From: Kosakonia oryzae
Lineage (GTDB): Bacteria; Pseudomonadota; Gammaproteobacteria; Enterobacterales; Enterobacteriaceae
Assembly: GCF_001658025.2 (NCBI RefSeq)
Contig: NZ_CP014007.2
Span: forward strand, 2,666,001 to 2,730,000
Length of the DNA stretch: 64,000 nt
Direction: 5' to 3'
Shown: positions 35,778-44,024 of the stretch, in pieces
How positions within the stretch are numbered: position 1 is the first letter of the stretch
Layout: the number at the start of each line of letters is the position of its first letter
Translations under genes and position numbers: made by a program
The notes under the pieces: model-generated
Database searches by the model: none
Told to the model about the DNA's origin: nothing
Seen by the model: the letters and a program-made list of their open reading frames with translations, nothing else

Positions 35778-35793
35778 TGATGGTCATAGAGGC

Positions 35794-35818
35794 CCGAAGT
35801 TTTGCTTCGGTTTATTTT
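35794..35818 (+). terminator. Hairpin with T-rich tail before peptide gene 7
   Basis: CCGAAG-TTTTG-CTTCGG followed by TTTATTTT, 20 bp before the gene 7 start. It may end transcription of genes 1-6 or attenuate gene 7. Confidence 0.6.
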
Positions 35819-35838
35819 AGAATAGAAGGAATTTTTTG

Positions 35839-36030
35839 ATGAAAGAATTAAACAAAAATGAAATGCAGGCAGTTTCTGGTGCCGGTCTGTTCGACTTTAT
35901 TTTTGATACAGTAAGCGATGTTTTTCAACCGATCACTAACGCTGTTGCAAAAGGGCTGGGTGATATGATCGCCAAAGGCGTGTCTATTATCGGAAACCTG
36001 ATTAATAAAGACTTTTTTGGCAAAAACTGA
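35839..36030 (+). CDS. Divergent microcin-like precursor peptide 7 (63 aa)
   Basis: Leader MKELNKNEMQAVSGA is conserved, but the 48-residue mature peptide is unlike the others: LFDFIFDTVSDVFQPITNAV, then KGLGDMIAKGVSIIG and a FFGKN end. The N-terminal zipper and the GG[DK]xTT turn are gone. It could be a second peptide class, a partner, or a protective decoy using the same exporter. A TTG start one codon earlier is not preferred. RBS GAAGGA. Confidence 0.82.
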   Translation: MKELNKNEMQAVSGAGLFDFIFDTVSDVFQPITNAVAKGLGDMIAKGVSIIGNLINKDFFGKN

Positions 36031-36085
36031 TCTCTGACCAGATTACTGGCAGCAATCCGTCTTTAGTTTTTACATGGTAGTTTTT

Positions 36086-36118
36086 AAGTGGCACTGCATA
36101 TAGAGTGCCACTTTTTTT
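36086..36118 (+). terminator. Strong terminator ending the peptide array
   Basis: AAGTGGCACT/AGTGCCACTT 10-bp stem and TTTTTTT run, 55 bp after peptide gene 7. The only classic strong terminator of the cluster. Confidence 0.92.
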
Positions 36119-36207
36119 CGAAATAAATGAAACATCGCTTTGTAGCGTAGCTCAGTTTTATCTCCTCAACTTAATGCTACATGAGTATTTTCCTCAGGGA
36201 GAGACTT

Positions 36208-36384
36208 ATGTTCCGGATACTTCAAATAACCACACTCGCCATGCTTTTGACCGCACACATCGCTGTGGCCTCCGCTGCAGATGTTCTCGCCGGGCCAGGT
36301 GGTGAAGCAGGGCGCGGAAAACAGCCCGGTCAGTTACGCACAGCTTGAGCGCGGCAATAACCCAATCGCGCAACAGATTAAACG
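36208..36384 (+). pseudogene. Truncated/frameshifted secreted protein gene at the island edge
   Basis: A good ribosome site (AGGGAGAG) and ATG at 36208 start a clear Sec signal peptide (MFRILQITTLAMLLTAHIAV, cleavage near ASAAD), followed by GPGGEAGRGKQ and a stop at 36346-36348. The other frame then reads PVSYAQLERGNNPIAQQIKRYSP up to the yddH stop codon. This suggests a frameshifted gene whose 3' end was lost at the junction. The Gly-rich then NPIAQQ plan faintly recalls RcnB/CigR-type exported proteins, which is speculation. Confidence 0.5.
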
Positions 36385-36957
36385 CTACTCGCCGGCGGTA
36401 AGGCGTTTGCCGCTGGCGACAAAATTTCCGCCGCCCAGATGATGAATGGTATTGAGTTTGTCGTCATCAAACTGCCAGCGGCCGTTGAAAAACGCCCGTT
36501 CGTCGGCAGCCGCAGAAACCACTTCGCCAAACAGCGTGTCATATTTCTCCTGCGCCGCGGTGGGTGGCAACAGGCGACACTCCATCCACGCCAGACATTT
36601 CTCTTCAATCACCGGCAGGCCAAGCACCGGGCCGGCAAAAGCAGGAATGCCATAACAGTTGAATTTATCTTCATCGCGCCCGGTAACACTGCCGACCGCA
36701 TAACTCCAGTTAGTCGCCGCCACACCCGGCACCACAATGCCGAACATGCCGCTGCGTTCAATCAATTCGCGCGACCAGGCGCTTTTATCCACCACAATCG
36801 CAATACGCGGCGGGGAAAACTCCACCGGCATCGACCAGGCCGCCGCCATCACATTACGGCGATCGATCTGCTCATCACGGCTGGTAATCAAAATCGTCGG
36901 GCCATGGTTTAACAGGCGGCTGGCGTGTTCTAATGCCACCGGACGAAAATAGCTCAT
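36385..36957 (-). CDS. yddH: YddH, flavin reductase-like protein (190 aa)
   Basis: Matches remembered E. coli YddH along its length (SYFRPVALEHASRLLNHGPT; NVMAAAWSMPVEFSPPRIAIVVDKS). The FMN-binding split-barrel fold of flavin reductases; partner and substrate unknown. The ATG at 36957 follows AAGGAG; the longer frame reaching 37263 runs into the diguanylate cyclase gene and is rejected. Its stop lies at the right edge of the peptide island. Confidence 0.9.
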   Translation of the reverse strand: MSYFRPVALEHASRLLNHGPTILITSRDEQIDRRNVMAAAWSMPVEFSPPRIAIVVDKSAWSRELIERSGMFGIVVPGVAATNWSYAVGSVTGRDEDKFNCYGIPAFAGPVLGLPVIEEKCLAWMECRLLPPTAAQEKYDTLFGEVVSAAADERAFFNGRWQFDDDKLNTIHHLGGGNFVASGKRLTAGE

Positions 36958-37036
36958 AAGCAGCTCCTTGATGCGTGATTTTCCGGCATTAAATGACTGT
37001 TCTGCTACCAAAGCAAGCGCAGACCAGGGGAAAGGG

Positions 37037-38815
37037 TTATCCGGCGCTTTTGGCAACGACAATTTTCCCTCGCCCTTGTTCTTTCGCCATATAGAGCGCC
37101 AGATCGGCGGCGCGCACCAGATTATCGGCCCGGGCGTGGCGCGGCCAGGTAGCCAGCCCAATCGAGACTGAAACCGGGCCAATATCCTGTGATTCATACA
37201 GCATGTGGTGATTAAACACATTATGCAGCAGCGCTTCGGCCACAATTTTCGCCTGCGCTTCATCGACGCCCGGCAAAATAATCAGAAACTCCTCGCCGCC
37301 ATAGCGGAACGCAATACTGTTCTCATCCAGCGTTTCGGTGATCAGTTTCGCCATTTCGCGCAGCACTTTATCACCGGCTTCGTGGCCGTACTGATCGTTG
37401 AGCTTTTTGAAGTAATCGACATCGAGCATCAGGCAACTGAGCGTGCTGTTCTCCACCATCGCCTGATCGATCATATTCCGCAGCGTCTCATCCAGGCTGT
37501 AGCGGTTGCGCAGGCCAGTCAGTGAATCATACGTCGCTCTTTCTGTCAGAGTATCGCGCAGGATCTGGTTGGCTAGCGCCAGCGCCAGCGTTTCCGCCAG
37601 TAACTCCAGATAGGCATATGGCGGCTCTTTGCCCGGCGTGTAATTATCAAAGGTCAGCAAGCCAATGCTCTTATTTTGCGCATTGAGCGGCACGCAGATT
37701 GCCCGCGACGCCAGTTCCGGCAAAATATGTTCGCACGGCATATCCACGGTGTCTTTGCCTGGGCTATGCAGTTGCCCGCGCTTCAGCGCCCAGCAATGTT
37801 CCGCAGGGAAGGTGGCATCCTCGCCGGGCGGCAACCCCCAGCGCACCACGCATTTCATACGATTAGTCCGCGTATTCAGCACATAAAGCCGACCGCCCAT
37901 TTCCGGGATGATTTGCGGCGCAAAACGGTCAACCACACGGAAAATAGCGCTGTGTGTATCGCAACCCTGCAAACGTTGAGTCATGCGCGCCAGCAGGGTA
38001 CGCGTGGCCCATTCCTTGTCGCGTTCTTGCTCAAGCCGCTGCCTGGCAAGGCCATTTTCTCGGAAAATATGGATCGCCTGCGCCATATCGCCAATCTCAT
38101 CCACCTGCGCCAGCACCGGCGCTTCGACGTTGTAATCCTGCGTCGCCAGCCGGTTCACCACATCACTGAGCGTCACCACCGGGCGCAGAATACGGTGTTT
38201 GATAATAAAGCCGAGCACAAACAAGAACAGCAGCGCGGTCACGCCGACCATCACTTCCGATAAAGTACGCAGACGCAGCGAGAGTGTTGTCGCTTCTTTG
38301 ATGGTAGCCTGCGTGCGCTGATCCACCAGGCTGCGAAAATGGGCAAAGCGGTATTCGGCCTCTTCGAGCTTTTCTTCGTAGCTGCCGCTGAACAGCAGAT
38401 TAACGCCGTCGACGGCTTTGCCGTTTTGCACACCCTCAATGGCGATACGCTGCTCTTCTTCAAGCTGGTCGAGGGTGGTAAGCCCATCGCGCAGAATCAG
38501 AATTTCTTCATCGGATGCGCCGCTATCACGCAGGGCAACCAGCCGGTTTTCCAGATTGACGTCCTGTTCAAGTCGGGTTTTCCAGCTCTGTACCGTTTCC
38601 GGCGTAAATTTGATTACCGCATCGCGCGCCATATCGCTGAGCGCAAAGGCTTCTCTCTCCAGATCGTCGATCAAGGTATCAAACGTCCGGCTTTGCGCCA
38701 CCGTGTCGCGCTCTTTGTGTTCGGCGCCTGAAGCCATAAACAACGCAACGCCGGAGGTCAATGTCAGTACCACTGTCGCGATGTAAGCATAATTAGTGAT
38801 CGTTGCGATACGCAC
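37037..38815 (-). CDS. Membrane-bound diguanylate cyclase (592 aa)
   Basis: TM1 (about 8-28), periplasmic helical domain, TM2 (about 188-207), HAMP (about 208-262), a GAF-like domain (about 275-440) and GGDEF domain with active site GGEEF (506-510). The inhibitory RxxD site is absent (DENS in its place), so product feedback may be missing. It should make cyclic di-GMP. GTG start behind AAGGG. Not part of the E. coli pptA-yddH-nhoA order. Confidence 0.88.
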   Translation of the reverse strand: MRIATITNYAYIATVVLTLTSGVALFMASGAEHKERDTVAQSRTFDTLIDDLEREAFALSDMARDAVIKFTPETVQSWKTRLEQDVNLENRLVALRDSGASDEEILILRDGLTTLDQLEEEQRIAIEGVQNGKAVDGVNLLFSGSYEEKLEEAEYRFAHFRSLVDQRTQATIKEATTLSLRLRTLSEVMVGVTALLFLFVLGFIIKHRILRPVVTLSDVVNRLATQDYNVEAPVLAQVDEIGDMAQAIHIFRENGLARQRLEQERDKEWATRTLLARMTQRLQGCDTHSAIFRVVDRFAPQIIPEMGGRLYVLNTRTNRMKCVVRWGLPPGEDATFPAEHCWALKRGQLHSPGKDTVDMPCEHILPELASRAICVPLNAQNKSIGLLTFDNYTPGKEPPYAYLELLAETLALALANQILRDTLTERATYDSLTGLRNRYSLDETLRNMIDQAMVENSTLSCLMLDVDYFKKLNDQYGHEAGDKVLREMAKLITETLDENSIAFRYGGEEFLIILPGVDEAQAKIVAEALLHNVFNHHMLYESQDIGPVSVSIGLATWPRHARADNLVRAADLALYMAKEQGRGKIVVAKSAG

Positions 38816-38960
38816 GAGAAACCCTTTTTAAAGACGGTGAAGATGTTATGCCTTTCAGTTTAGACATTTGGTTAAAAATCAACGCGCAATAATGACGTCA
38901 TTTCTTCGTCATAATCCCTGCCTATAGTCAGCCGCATCAAATCCCAAAGAGGATAACAAG

Positions 38961-39068
38961 ATGTTTGCTCCCCTGACTTTAGTGCAGGTGGATGCGCCCC
39001 GTTGGCAGAAACCGACGGGTGGATCACCGCTTCCCGCTGCGGAGGGCGCTGATGTTCGCATTCACTGA
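38961..39068 (+). CDS. Possible short leader ORF before the ABC importer (35 aa)
   Basis: MFAPLTLVQVDAPRWQKPTGG... begins 5 nt after AGAGGATAACAAG, a good ribosome site, and ends 17 bp inside the ATPase gene, whose own start (39052) it overlaps. It carries the GGAGG of the ATPase gene. It could be a translational coupler, a leader peptide, or the remnant of an upstream gene. No recognisable domain. Confidence 0.4.
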   Translation: MFAPLTLVQVDAPRWQKPTGGSPLPAAEGADVRIH

Positions 39069-39753
39069 CATCCGGCTGCAAGGTGTTTCCTACGCCTTTG
39101 GCACACATACCGTTCTTAATCACATCGATTTGCATATCCAGCCTGGCAGCATCGTTGCGCTGCTTGGGCCTTCCGGCTGCGGCAAAAGCACGCTATTGCG
39201 ATTGCTGGCAGGGTTGAGCGAACCGGCGGAAGGTGAAATCTGGTTTGGCGATCGGCTGGTCGCGAAAGCGGGCTGGTCGCTCCCGCCGGAAGCGCGCGAT
39301 ATCGGCATGGTTTTCCAGGATTACGCCCTGTGGCCACACATGAGCGTGGCGCAAAATGTCGCTTTTCCGCTGAAGATGCGCAACGTACCGCGCGGCGAGT
39401 GCGAACAGCGTGTCATGCAGGCGCTCAGTATGGTCGGGCTGGCGGAGCTGGCCCAGCGCAAACCGGCCGGGCTTTCTGGCGGCCAGCAGCAGCGCGTCGC
39501 GCTGGCGCGGGCGATAGTCGCCGAACCTGGCGTGCTGCTGTTCGATGAGCCGCTCTCCAATCTCGATAGCGCACTGCGCGAATCTTTGTGTCATGAGATG
39601 TCCCGCCTGCTGCGCCAGCTCGGTACAACAGCCGTTTATGTCACGCACGATCGCCGCGAAGCCGAATGGCTCGCCGATCGCATCGTGCATTTAGCATCCG
39701 GAAAAGTGGAATCCGTCAGAAACATCACTTCATCCTCAGGGGAAATCGCATGA
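39052..39753 (+). CDS. ABC importer ATPase, ferric/phosphonate type (233 aa)
   Basis: Walker A GPSGCGKST, Q-loop FQDYALWPHM, signature LSGGQQQR, Walker B VLLFDEPLSNLD and H-loop THDRREA. Shorter than FbpC/PotA-type relatives, lacking their C-terminal regulatory domain. First main gene of a three-gene importer; its stop overlaps the binding-protein start (ATGA). ATG at 39052 behind GGAGG. Confidence 0.85.
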   Translation: MFAFTDIRLQGVSYAFGTHTVLNHIDLHIQPGSIVALLGPSGCGKSTLLRLLAGLSEPAEGEIWFGDRLVAKAGWSLPPEARDIGMVFQDYALWPHMSVAQNVAFPLKMRNVPRGECEQRVMQALSMVGLAELAQRKPAGLSGGQQQRVALARAIVAEPGVLLFDEPLSNLDSALRESLCHEMSRLLRQLGTTAVYVTHDRREAEWLADRIVHLASGKVESVRNITSSSGEIA

Positions 39754-40715
39754 AAGCCTTACTGTCCGTGAAAAAAGGAGTCGCTTTAGCCATGGTGCTG
39801 TCGTCCATGATGTCCAGCGCGCACGCGCTAACCGTTTATACCGCAGGCCCCGGTTCGCTGGCGAAAAGCCTGGCCACCGGTTTCGAGCAAAAAACCGGCG
39901 TGAAGGTCAACATTTTCCAGGCCACCACCGGCAAAGTGATGGCGCGCCTGGAAGCTGAACAGGCCAATCCGCAGGCCGATATTCTGATTTCAGCTTCCTG
40001 GGATACGGCGGAAGATCTGCATCATCGCGGCTGGTTGCTGCCGTTTGCCAGCGCCAATGCGGATAAGGTTCCGGCTGCGCTGAAAAGCGCGGATTACATT
40101 GCACAGGGCGTCTCGGCGCTGGGCATTGTCTGGAATACCAAAAGCGGCACGCCGGAACCGAAAGAGTGGCAGGATCTGACGTCAGCAGCCTTCAAAGATA
40201 AAGTCACTACGCCCGATCCGGCGCTGTCCGGCGCCTCGCTGGATTTGCTGATCGGTCTGCAAAACGGTATGGGTGAGAAAGCCTGGCAACTGTTTGATGA
40301 ACTGAAAAGCAACGGCATGGTGGTCAGCGGCCCGAACGCGCAGGCGGTAACGCCGGTAATGCAGGGGGCGAAAGCCGCCGTCTTTGGCGCGGTTGATTAC
40401 GTCACTTATGGCAATATCGCGCAGGGCGAATCGCTGAAAGTGATCTTCCCGGCCAGCGGCACGGTGATTGCGCCGCGCCCAATGATGATCCTCAAAACCA
40501 CCCAGCATGCCGATGACGCAAAAGCGTTTATCGATTACGTCCTGTCGCCGGAAGGGCAGAATATGGTTGCCGATGCCTGGTTGATGCCTGCGCGCACGGA
40601 TGTGGAAGCAAAACGCCCGCTGTTTAGCGAATTGAAGATTCTGCCGACGCAAAGCAGCGGCACCAGCGAGCGCGGCGACGTTCTGAAGCGTTTTAACGCC
40701 CTGTTTACGAAGTAA
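39750..40715 (+). CDS. Periplasmic binding protein, Fe3+/2-aminoethylphosphonate family (321 aa)
   Basis: Signal peptide (1-26, SSAHALTVYTAG) and a class II binding fold like FbpA/AfuA/PhnS. It starts LTVYTAGPGSLAKSLATGFEQ and has the SPEGQNMVADAW motif. The ligand could be ferric iron, a phosphonate or a similar anion; I cannot decide from motifs. Its start overlaps the ATPase stop. Confidence 0.82.
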   Translation: MKALLSVKKGVALAMVLSSMMSSAHALTVYTAGPGSLAKSLATGFEQKTGVKVNIFQATTGKVMARLEAEQANPQADILISASWDTAEDLHHRGWLLPFASANADKVPAALKSADYIAQGVSALGIVWNTKSGTPEPKEWQDLTSAAFKDKVTTPDPALSGASLDLLIGLQNGMGEKAWQLFDELKSNGMVVSGPNAQAVTPVMQGAKAAVFGAVDYVTYGNIAQGESLKVIFPASGTVIAPRPMMILKTTQHADDAKAFIDYVLSPEGQNMVADAWLMPARTDVEAKRPLFSELKILPTQSSGTSERGDVLKRFNALFTK

Positions 40716-40762
40716 CCCTCGCCATTTATCGCGGGGGCAACCCCGCTTTCAGGATACCTGCT

Positions 40763-42418
40763 GTGAACCAGAAACTGATTGCGCGGGTGACGATAGGGCT
40801 GCTGCTGATACTGGTTGCGCTACCGTTACTGTTTATTCTCTTGCAGGCGGTGTTTCCGCAGTTTAGCGCCGGGATCTTTAGCGGTGCGTTCTCCGGTATT
40901 CCGCTCCTGCTGGCGGAGCCGCAACTGCCGTTAATGCTTGGCGGCACGCTGCAAATCGCCACGGGTGTGGCACTGCTGAGTGTGATCATCGGCTTGCCGC
41001 TCGGCGTGGCGCGCGGGCTGTTTGATCTGCCGTGGCCAAAAGCGTGGGATCTGCTGTTTCTGATCCCATTTTTAACGCCGCCTTATATTGCCGCCTTATC
41101 GTGGATGCTGGTCCTGCAAACGCAGGGCTATCTGATGCAGCTTACCGAGATCGATCTCAATAATTTGTTGTTCAGTAAAACCGGTATCGTGCTGGTCATG
41201 ACGCTGAATATTTTTCCGGTGGTCTATTTTGCCGTATCGCGCAGTTTGCTGGCCAGCGGGCAGCGGCTGGCGCAAGTCGCCCGCGTTCATGGCGCGACAC
41301 CGTGGAAGGCGTTTTGCCATATTACGCTGCCGTTACTTTCTCCGGCGCTGGCGGCAGGTACGTTGCTGGCGTTTACCCTCGCGGTGGAAGAGTTCGGCGT
41401 TCCGGCGGCGCTTGGCTCCCGTGCGGGCGTGGTGATGTTGACCGTCGGCATTGAAGAGAAGCTGGCAGACTGGCCGATCGACTTGCCCGGCGCATCGATC
41501 CTGTCGGTGATGTTGATCGCCATAGCGCTCTGCGGCTGGTGGCTGCAACGTCTGTTGACGGGCGATCAAGACGTGACCAGCGTCTCCGGCAAACCCACCG
41601 AACATGTGGGCGCGAAACTGGGTTTTTTCACGCTGCCGGTACTGCTGGTAATGAGTAGCGTAGGGTTTCTGGCCGTGGTGCTGCCGGGCCTGTCGATGGC
41701 GGTAAGCGGTTTTAGCGCGACGCTTTCCGGCGGGCTGACGCTGGACAATCTGACGGTTAAAAACTTTGCGGCGCTCTTCGCCCAGCGTGGTGATGCACTG
41801 CCTGCGCTCGGCACCAGCTTGTCGCTGGCGCTGGGCGCGGCGCTACTCACCGGGCTACTCGGGCTGTGCGCCGCCTGGTTGGTGGTGATGCAGAAGATAA
41901 AAGGGCGCGCGGTGATCGATGCGCTGTCGCTGATGCCGGCGGCGTTGCCCGGCGTGGTGGTGGGTGTCGGGTTGATCCTGTTGTGGAACCGCAGTTTCTG
42001 GCCGGTTTCGCCATACAACACCTGGGGGATTTTGCTTATCTCCTATTGTTGTCTGCTGCTGCCGTGGCCGGTGCGCTACATCGGCAGCGCCATGCGTCAG
42101 TTAGGCGGTAACCTCGAACCAGCGGCACGCGTACACGGTGCCAGCGCATTTCAGGCGCTGCGTCTGATTGTGCTGCCGCTGATCTTCCCGGCGATGCTGG
42201 CAGCCATGCTGATGGTTTTCGCGATTGCTTCACGCGAACTGGTGACATCGCTACTGCTGTCGCCCGCAGGAACGCAAACCGTCGCGGTGTTTATCTGGCG
42301 GCAATTTGAGCAGGGTTCGGTAGGGCAAGGAATGGCAATGGCCACGCTGACGCTGATCGTCGGGCTGGCGTTAATGCTGACAGCGCTGTGGCTCCTGCAG
42401 CGCAACACAAAGCATTAA
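40763..42418 (+). CDS. ABC importer double permease (551 aa)
   Basis: About 12 helices, formed by two fused permease halves, each with an EAA-type loop (VARVHGATPWKAFCHITLPLLSPAL at about 170-194 and AARVHGASAFQALRLIVLPLIFPAM in the second half). This is the FbpB/PhnU-like layout with a single permease protein. It follows the binding protein by 47 bp. Confidence 0.88.
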   Translation: MNQKLIARVTIGLLLILVALPLLFILLQAVFPQFSAGIFSGAFSGIPLLLAEPQLPLMLGGTLQIATGVALLSVIIGLPLGVARGLFDLPWPKAWDLLFLIPFLTPPYIAALSWMLVLQTQGYLMQLTEIDLNNLLFSKTGIVLVMTLNIFPVVYFAVSRSLLASGQRLAQVARVHGATPWKAFCHITLPLLSPALAAGTLLAFTLAVEEFGVPAALGSRAGVVMLTVGIEEKLADWPIDLPGASILSVMLIAIALCGWWLQRLLTGDQDVTSVSGKPTEHVGAKLGFFTLPVLLVMSSVGFLAVVLPGLSMAVSGFSATLSGGLTLDNLTVKNFAALFAQRGDALPALGTSLSLALGAALLTGLLGLCAAWLVVMQKIKGRAVIDALSLMPAALPGVVVGVGLILLWNRSFWPVSPYNTWGILLISYCCLLLPWPVRYIGSAMRQLGGNLEPAARVHGASAFQALRLIVLPLIFPAMLAAMLMVFAIASRELVTSLLLSPAGTQTVAVFIWRQFEQGSVGQGMAMATLTLIVGLALMLTALWLLQRNTKH

Positions 42419-42490
42419 GAGGGCACGAAATCGCCTGTCGGCGCAAAAAAATGCGGTATAACAAAGGGACACCACGCACAAGGAGCCTGT

Positions 42491-43333
42491 ATGACCCCTT
42501 TTTTGACCGCTTATCTGGCCAGGATTGGCTGGAATCTGACGCCCGATGTCTCACTTGAAACGCTGCGGGCGCTGCATTTGCAGCATAATGGTGCCATTCC
42601 CTTTGAAAATCTTGATGTTGTTTTGCCACGCGAAATCGAACTCAGCGATGAAGCTCTCTTTCAAAAGCTGGTCGTCGCCCGGCGCGGCGGCTACTGCTTT
42701 GAGCAGAACGGGCTGTTTGAACGTGCGCTGAAAGAGGTCGGTTTTACGGTACGCAGCCTGTTAGGGCGGGTGATCATTTCCAATCCGCCACAGATGCCGC
42801 CGCGCACCCATCGCGTTCTGCTGGTTACCCTCGAGGGAGAGCAGTGGATTGCCGATGTCGGTTTTGGCGGGCAAACCCTGACTGCGCCGATTCGTCTGCT
42901 GGCGGAGGTGGAACAGGCAACGCCACACGGTCTTTATCGGCTGCAACGCGCAGGGGAAGATTGGGTATTGCAGTTCCGCCATCACCAGCGCTGGCAATCG
43001 ATGTATCAGTTTGAAATCGGGCCGCAGTACCAGGCTGATTTCGTGATGGGTAATTTCCACTCCGCCCACTGGCCCGCATCGCATTTTCGCCACCATCTGC
43101 TGATGTGCCGCCATCTGCCGGACGGCGAAAAGCTGACGCTGACCAATTTCCACTTCACGCACTGGAATAAAGGGCAGGTTGAGGAAGATAAGGTGCTGGC
43201 GGATGTTCCGGCGCTGTACGAAACCTTGCAAACGCGTTTCGGGCTGGGCGTCAGCGATCCGCAGTACGGCTTCAGCGTCCAGCAACTCGAAGAGGTGATG
43301 AGCCGCTTCGACTTACACGGCGAACACGCTTAA
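42491..43333 (+). CDS. nhoA: NhoA, arylamine N-acetyltransferase (280 aa)
   Basis: Catalytic triad in place: Cys69 (RRGGYCFEQNG), His107 (RTHRVL) and Asp122 (IADVGFGG). Transfers acetyl from acetyl-CoA to arylamines and N-hydroxyarylamines. Matches E. coli NhoA in length and position near yddH. AAGGAG ribosome site. Its stop overlaps the convergent smvR stop by 4 bp. Confidence 0.92.
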   Translation: MTPFLTAYLARIGWNLTPDVSLETLRALHLQHNGAIPFENLDVVLPREIELSDEALFQKLVVARRGGYCFEQNGLFERALKEVGFTVRSLLGRVIISNPPQMPPRTHRVLLVTLEGEQWIADVGFGGQTLTAPIRLLAEVEQATPHGLYRLQRAGEDWVLQFRHHQRWQSMYQFEIGPQYQADFVMGNFHSAHWPASHFRHHLLMCRHLPDGEKLTLTNFHFTHWNKGQVEEDKVLADVPALYETLQTRFGLGVSDPQYGFSVQQLEEVMSRFDLHGEHA

Positions 43334-43905
43334 CACAGCTCTTTTTCTATCATTACCGCCAGATGGCGATTGAAGGCCGCTTCATCGACATCTGGCATGC
43401 CCAGCATGCAAATCCCGTCCATGCCGCAGACCAGCGCAATCAAACGCCAGGCGATATTTTCGGCGCTGTCGCTGTCGGAAAACGCGCCCGCTGCGCGGCC
43501 AAGGTTTATCAAGTGAACCACTTTGACATGCCACATGTCGAGGGTGGTCAGATAAGCCCCTTTGAACTCCGGATCTTTATTCGCCAGCAGCAGCGCTTCG
43601 CGCCACAAATGCACATAGGGCTCAAGACCACCTTCATCGCTGCCCAGCATGGCATGCAGTTGATCGCGCCACGGCGCGCTGGCAGGCAATAGCTCCACAT
43701 TCAGCAGTTCGTCAATCAGACGAATAAAAGCCTGCGCCTTTAACGCACTTGCCGATGCGAAATGGTGGTGAACTTGCCCGGTCGCCACTCCGGCTTCGGT
43801 GGCGATGCGGCGCACTGTCATGGCGGAAAATCCCTCCGCTAACGCGACGCGCATGGCGGCTTTGAGGATCTCTTCCCGGCGATCGTCGCGGTTTAAATAG
43901 CGCAT
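43330..43905 (-). CDS. smvR: SmvR, TetR-family repressor (191 aa)
   Basis: TetR helix-turn-helix (MTVRRIATEAGVATGQVHHHFASASALKAQAF) and a helical ligand domain. Divergent from the smvA efflux gene, as in Salmonella and Klebsiella where SmvR represses smvA. ATG at 43905 after GAGGTT; the longer frame adds 26 residues and would cross the operator. Loss of SmvR is known to raise cationic biocide tolerance in related species. Confidence 0.88.
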   Translation of the reverse strand: MRYLNRDDRREEILKAAMRVALAEGFSAMTVRRIATEAGVATGQVHHHFASASALKAQAFIRLIDELLNVELLPASAPWRDQLHAMLGSDEGGLEPYVHLWREALLLANKDPEFKGAYLTTLDMWHVKVVHLINLGRAAGAFSDSDSAENIAWRLIALVCGMDGICMLGMPDVDEAAFNRHLAVMIEKELC

Positions 43906-43948
43906 ATAACCTCGGTTCAATGGATGCGAAACGGAGTGTAACAAAAAG

Positions 43949-43964
43949 CTGGACATGCGTTCAA
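43949..43964. promoter_or_regulatory. Degenerate second SmvR-type site
   Basis: CTGGACATGCGTTCAA shares the CTGGAC half and GCGT-CA spacing with the perfect palindrome 37 bp away. Confidence 0.4.
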
Positions 43965-43985
43965 CATTGCGTAGGATCGCCATTT

Positions 43986-44001
43986 CTGGACGCGCGTCCA
44001 G
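43986..44001. promoter_or_regulatory. SmvR operator, perfect 16-bp palindrome
   Basis: CTGGACGCGCGTCCAG is a perfect palindrome 23 bp upstream of the smvA ATG in the smvR-smvA gap. Position and symmetry are those of a TetR-family operator. Confidence 0.8.
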
Positions 44002-44024
44002 GATTAAACAATTACGGAGAAGTT

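Noticed and set aside
36958-37263. N-terminal extension of yddH to 292 residues
   Set aside because: It overlaps the diguanylate cyclase gene on the same strand in another frame; the ATG at 36957 has an AAGGAG site and matches the family start.
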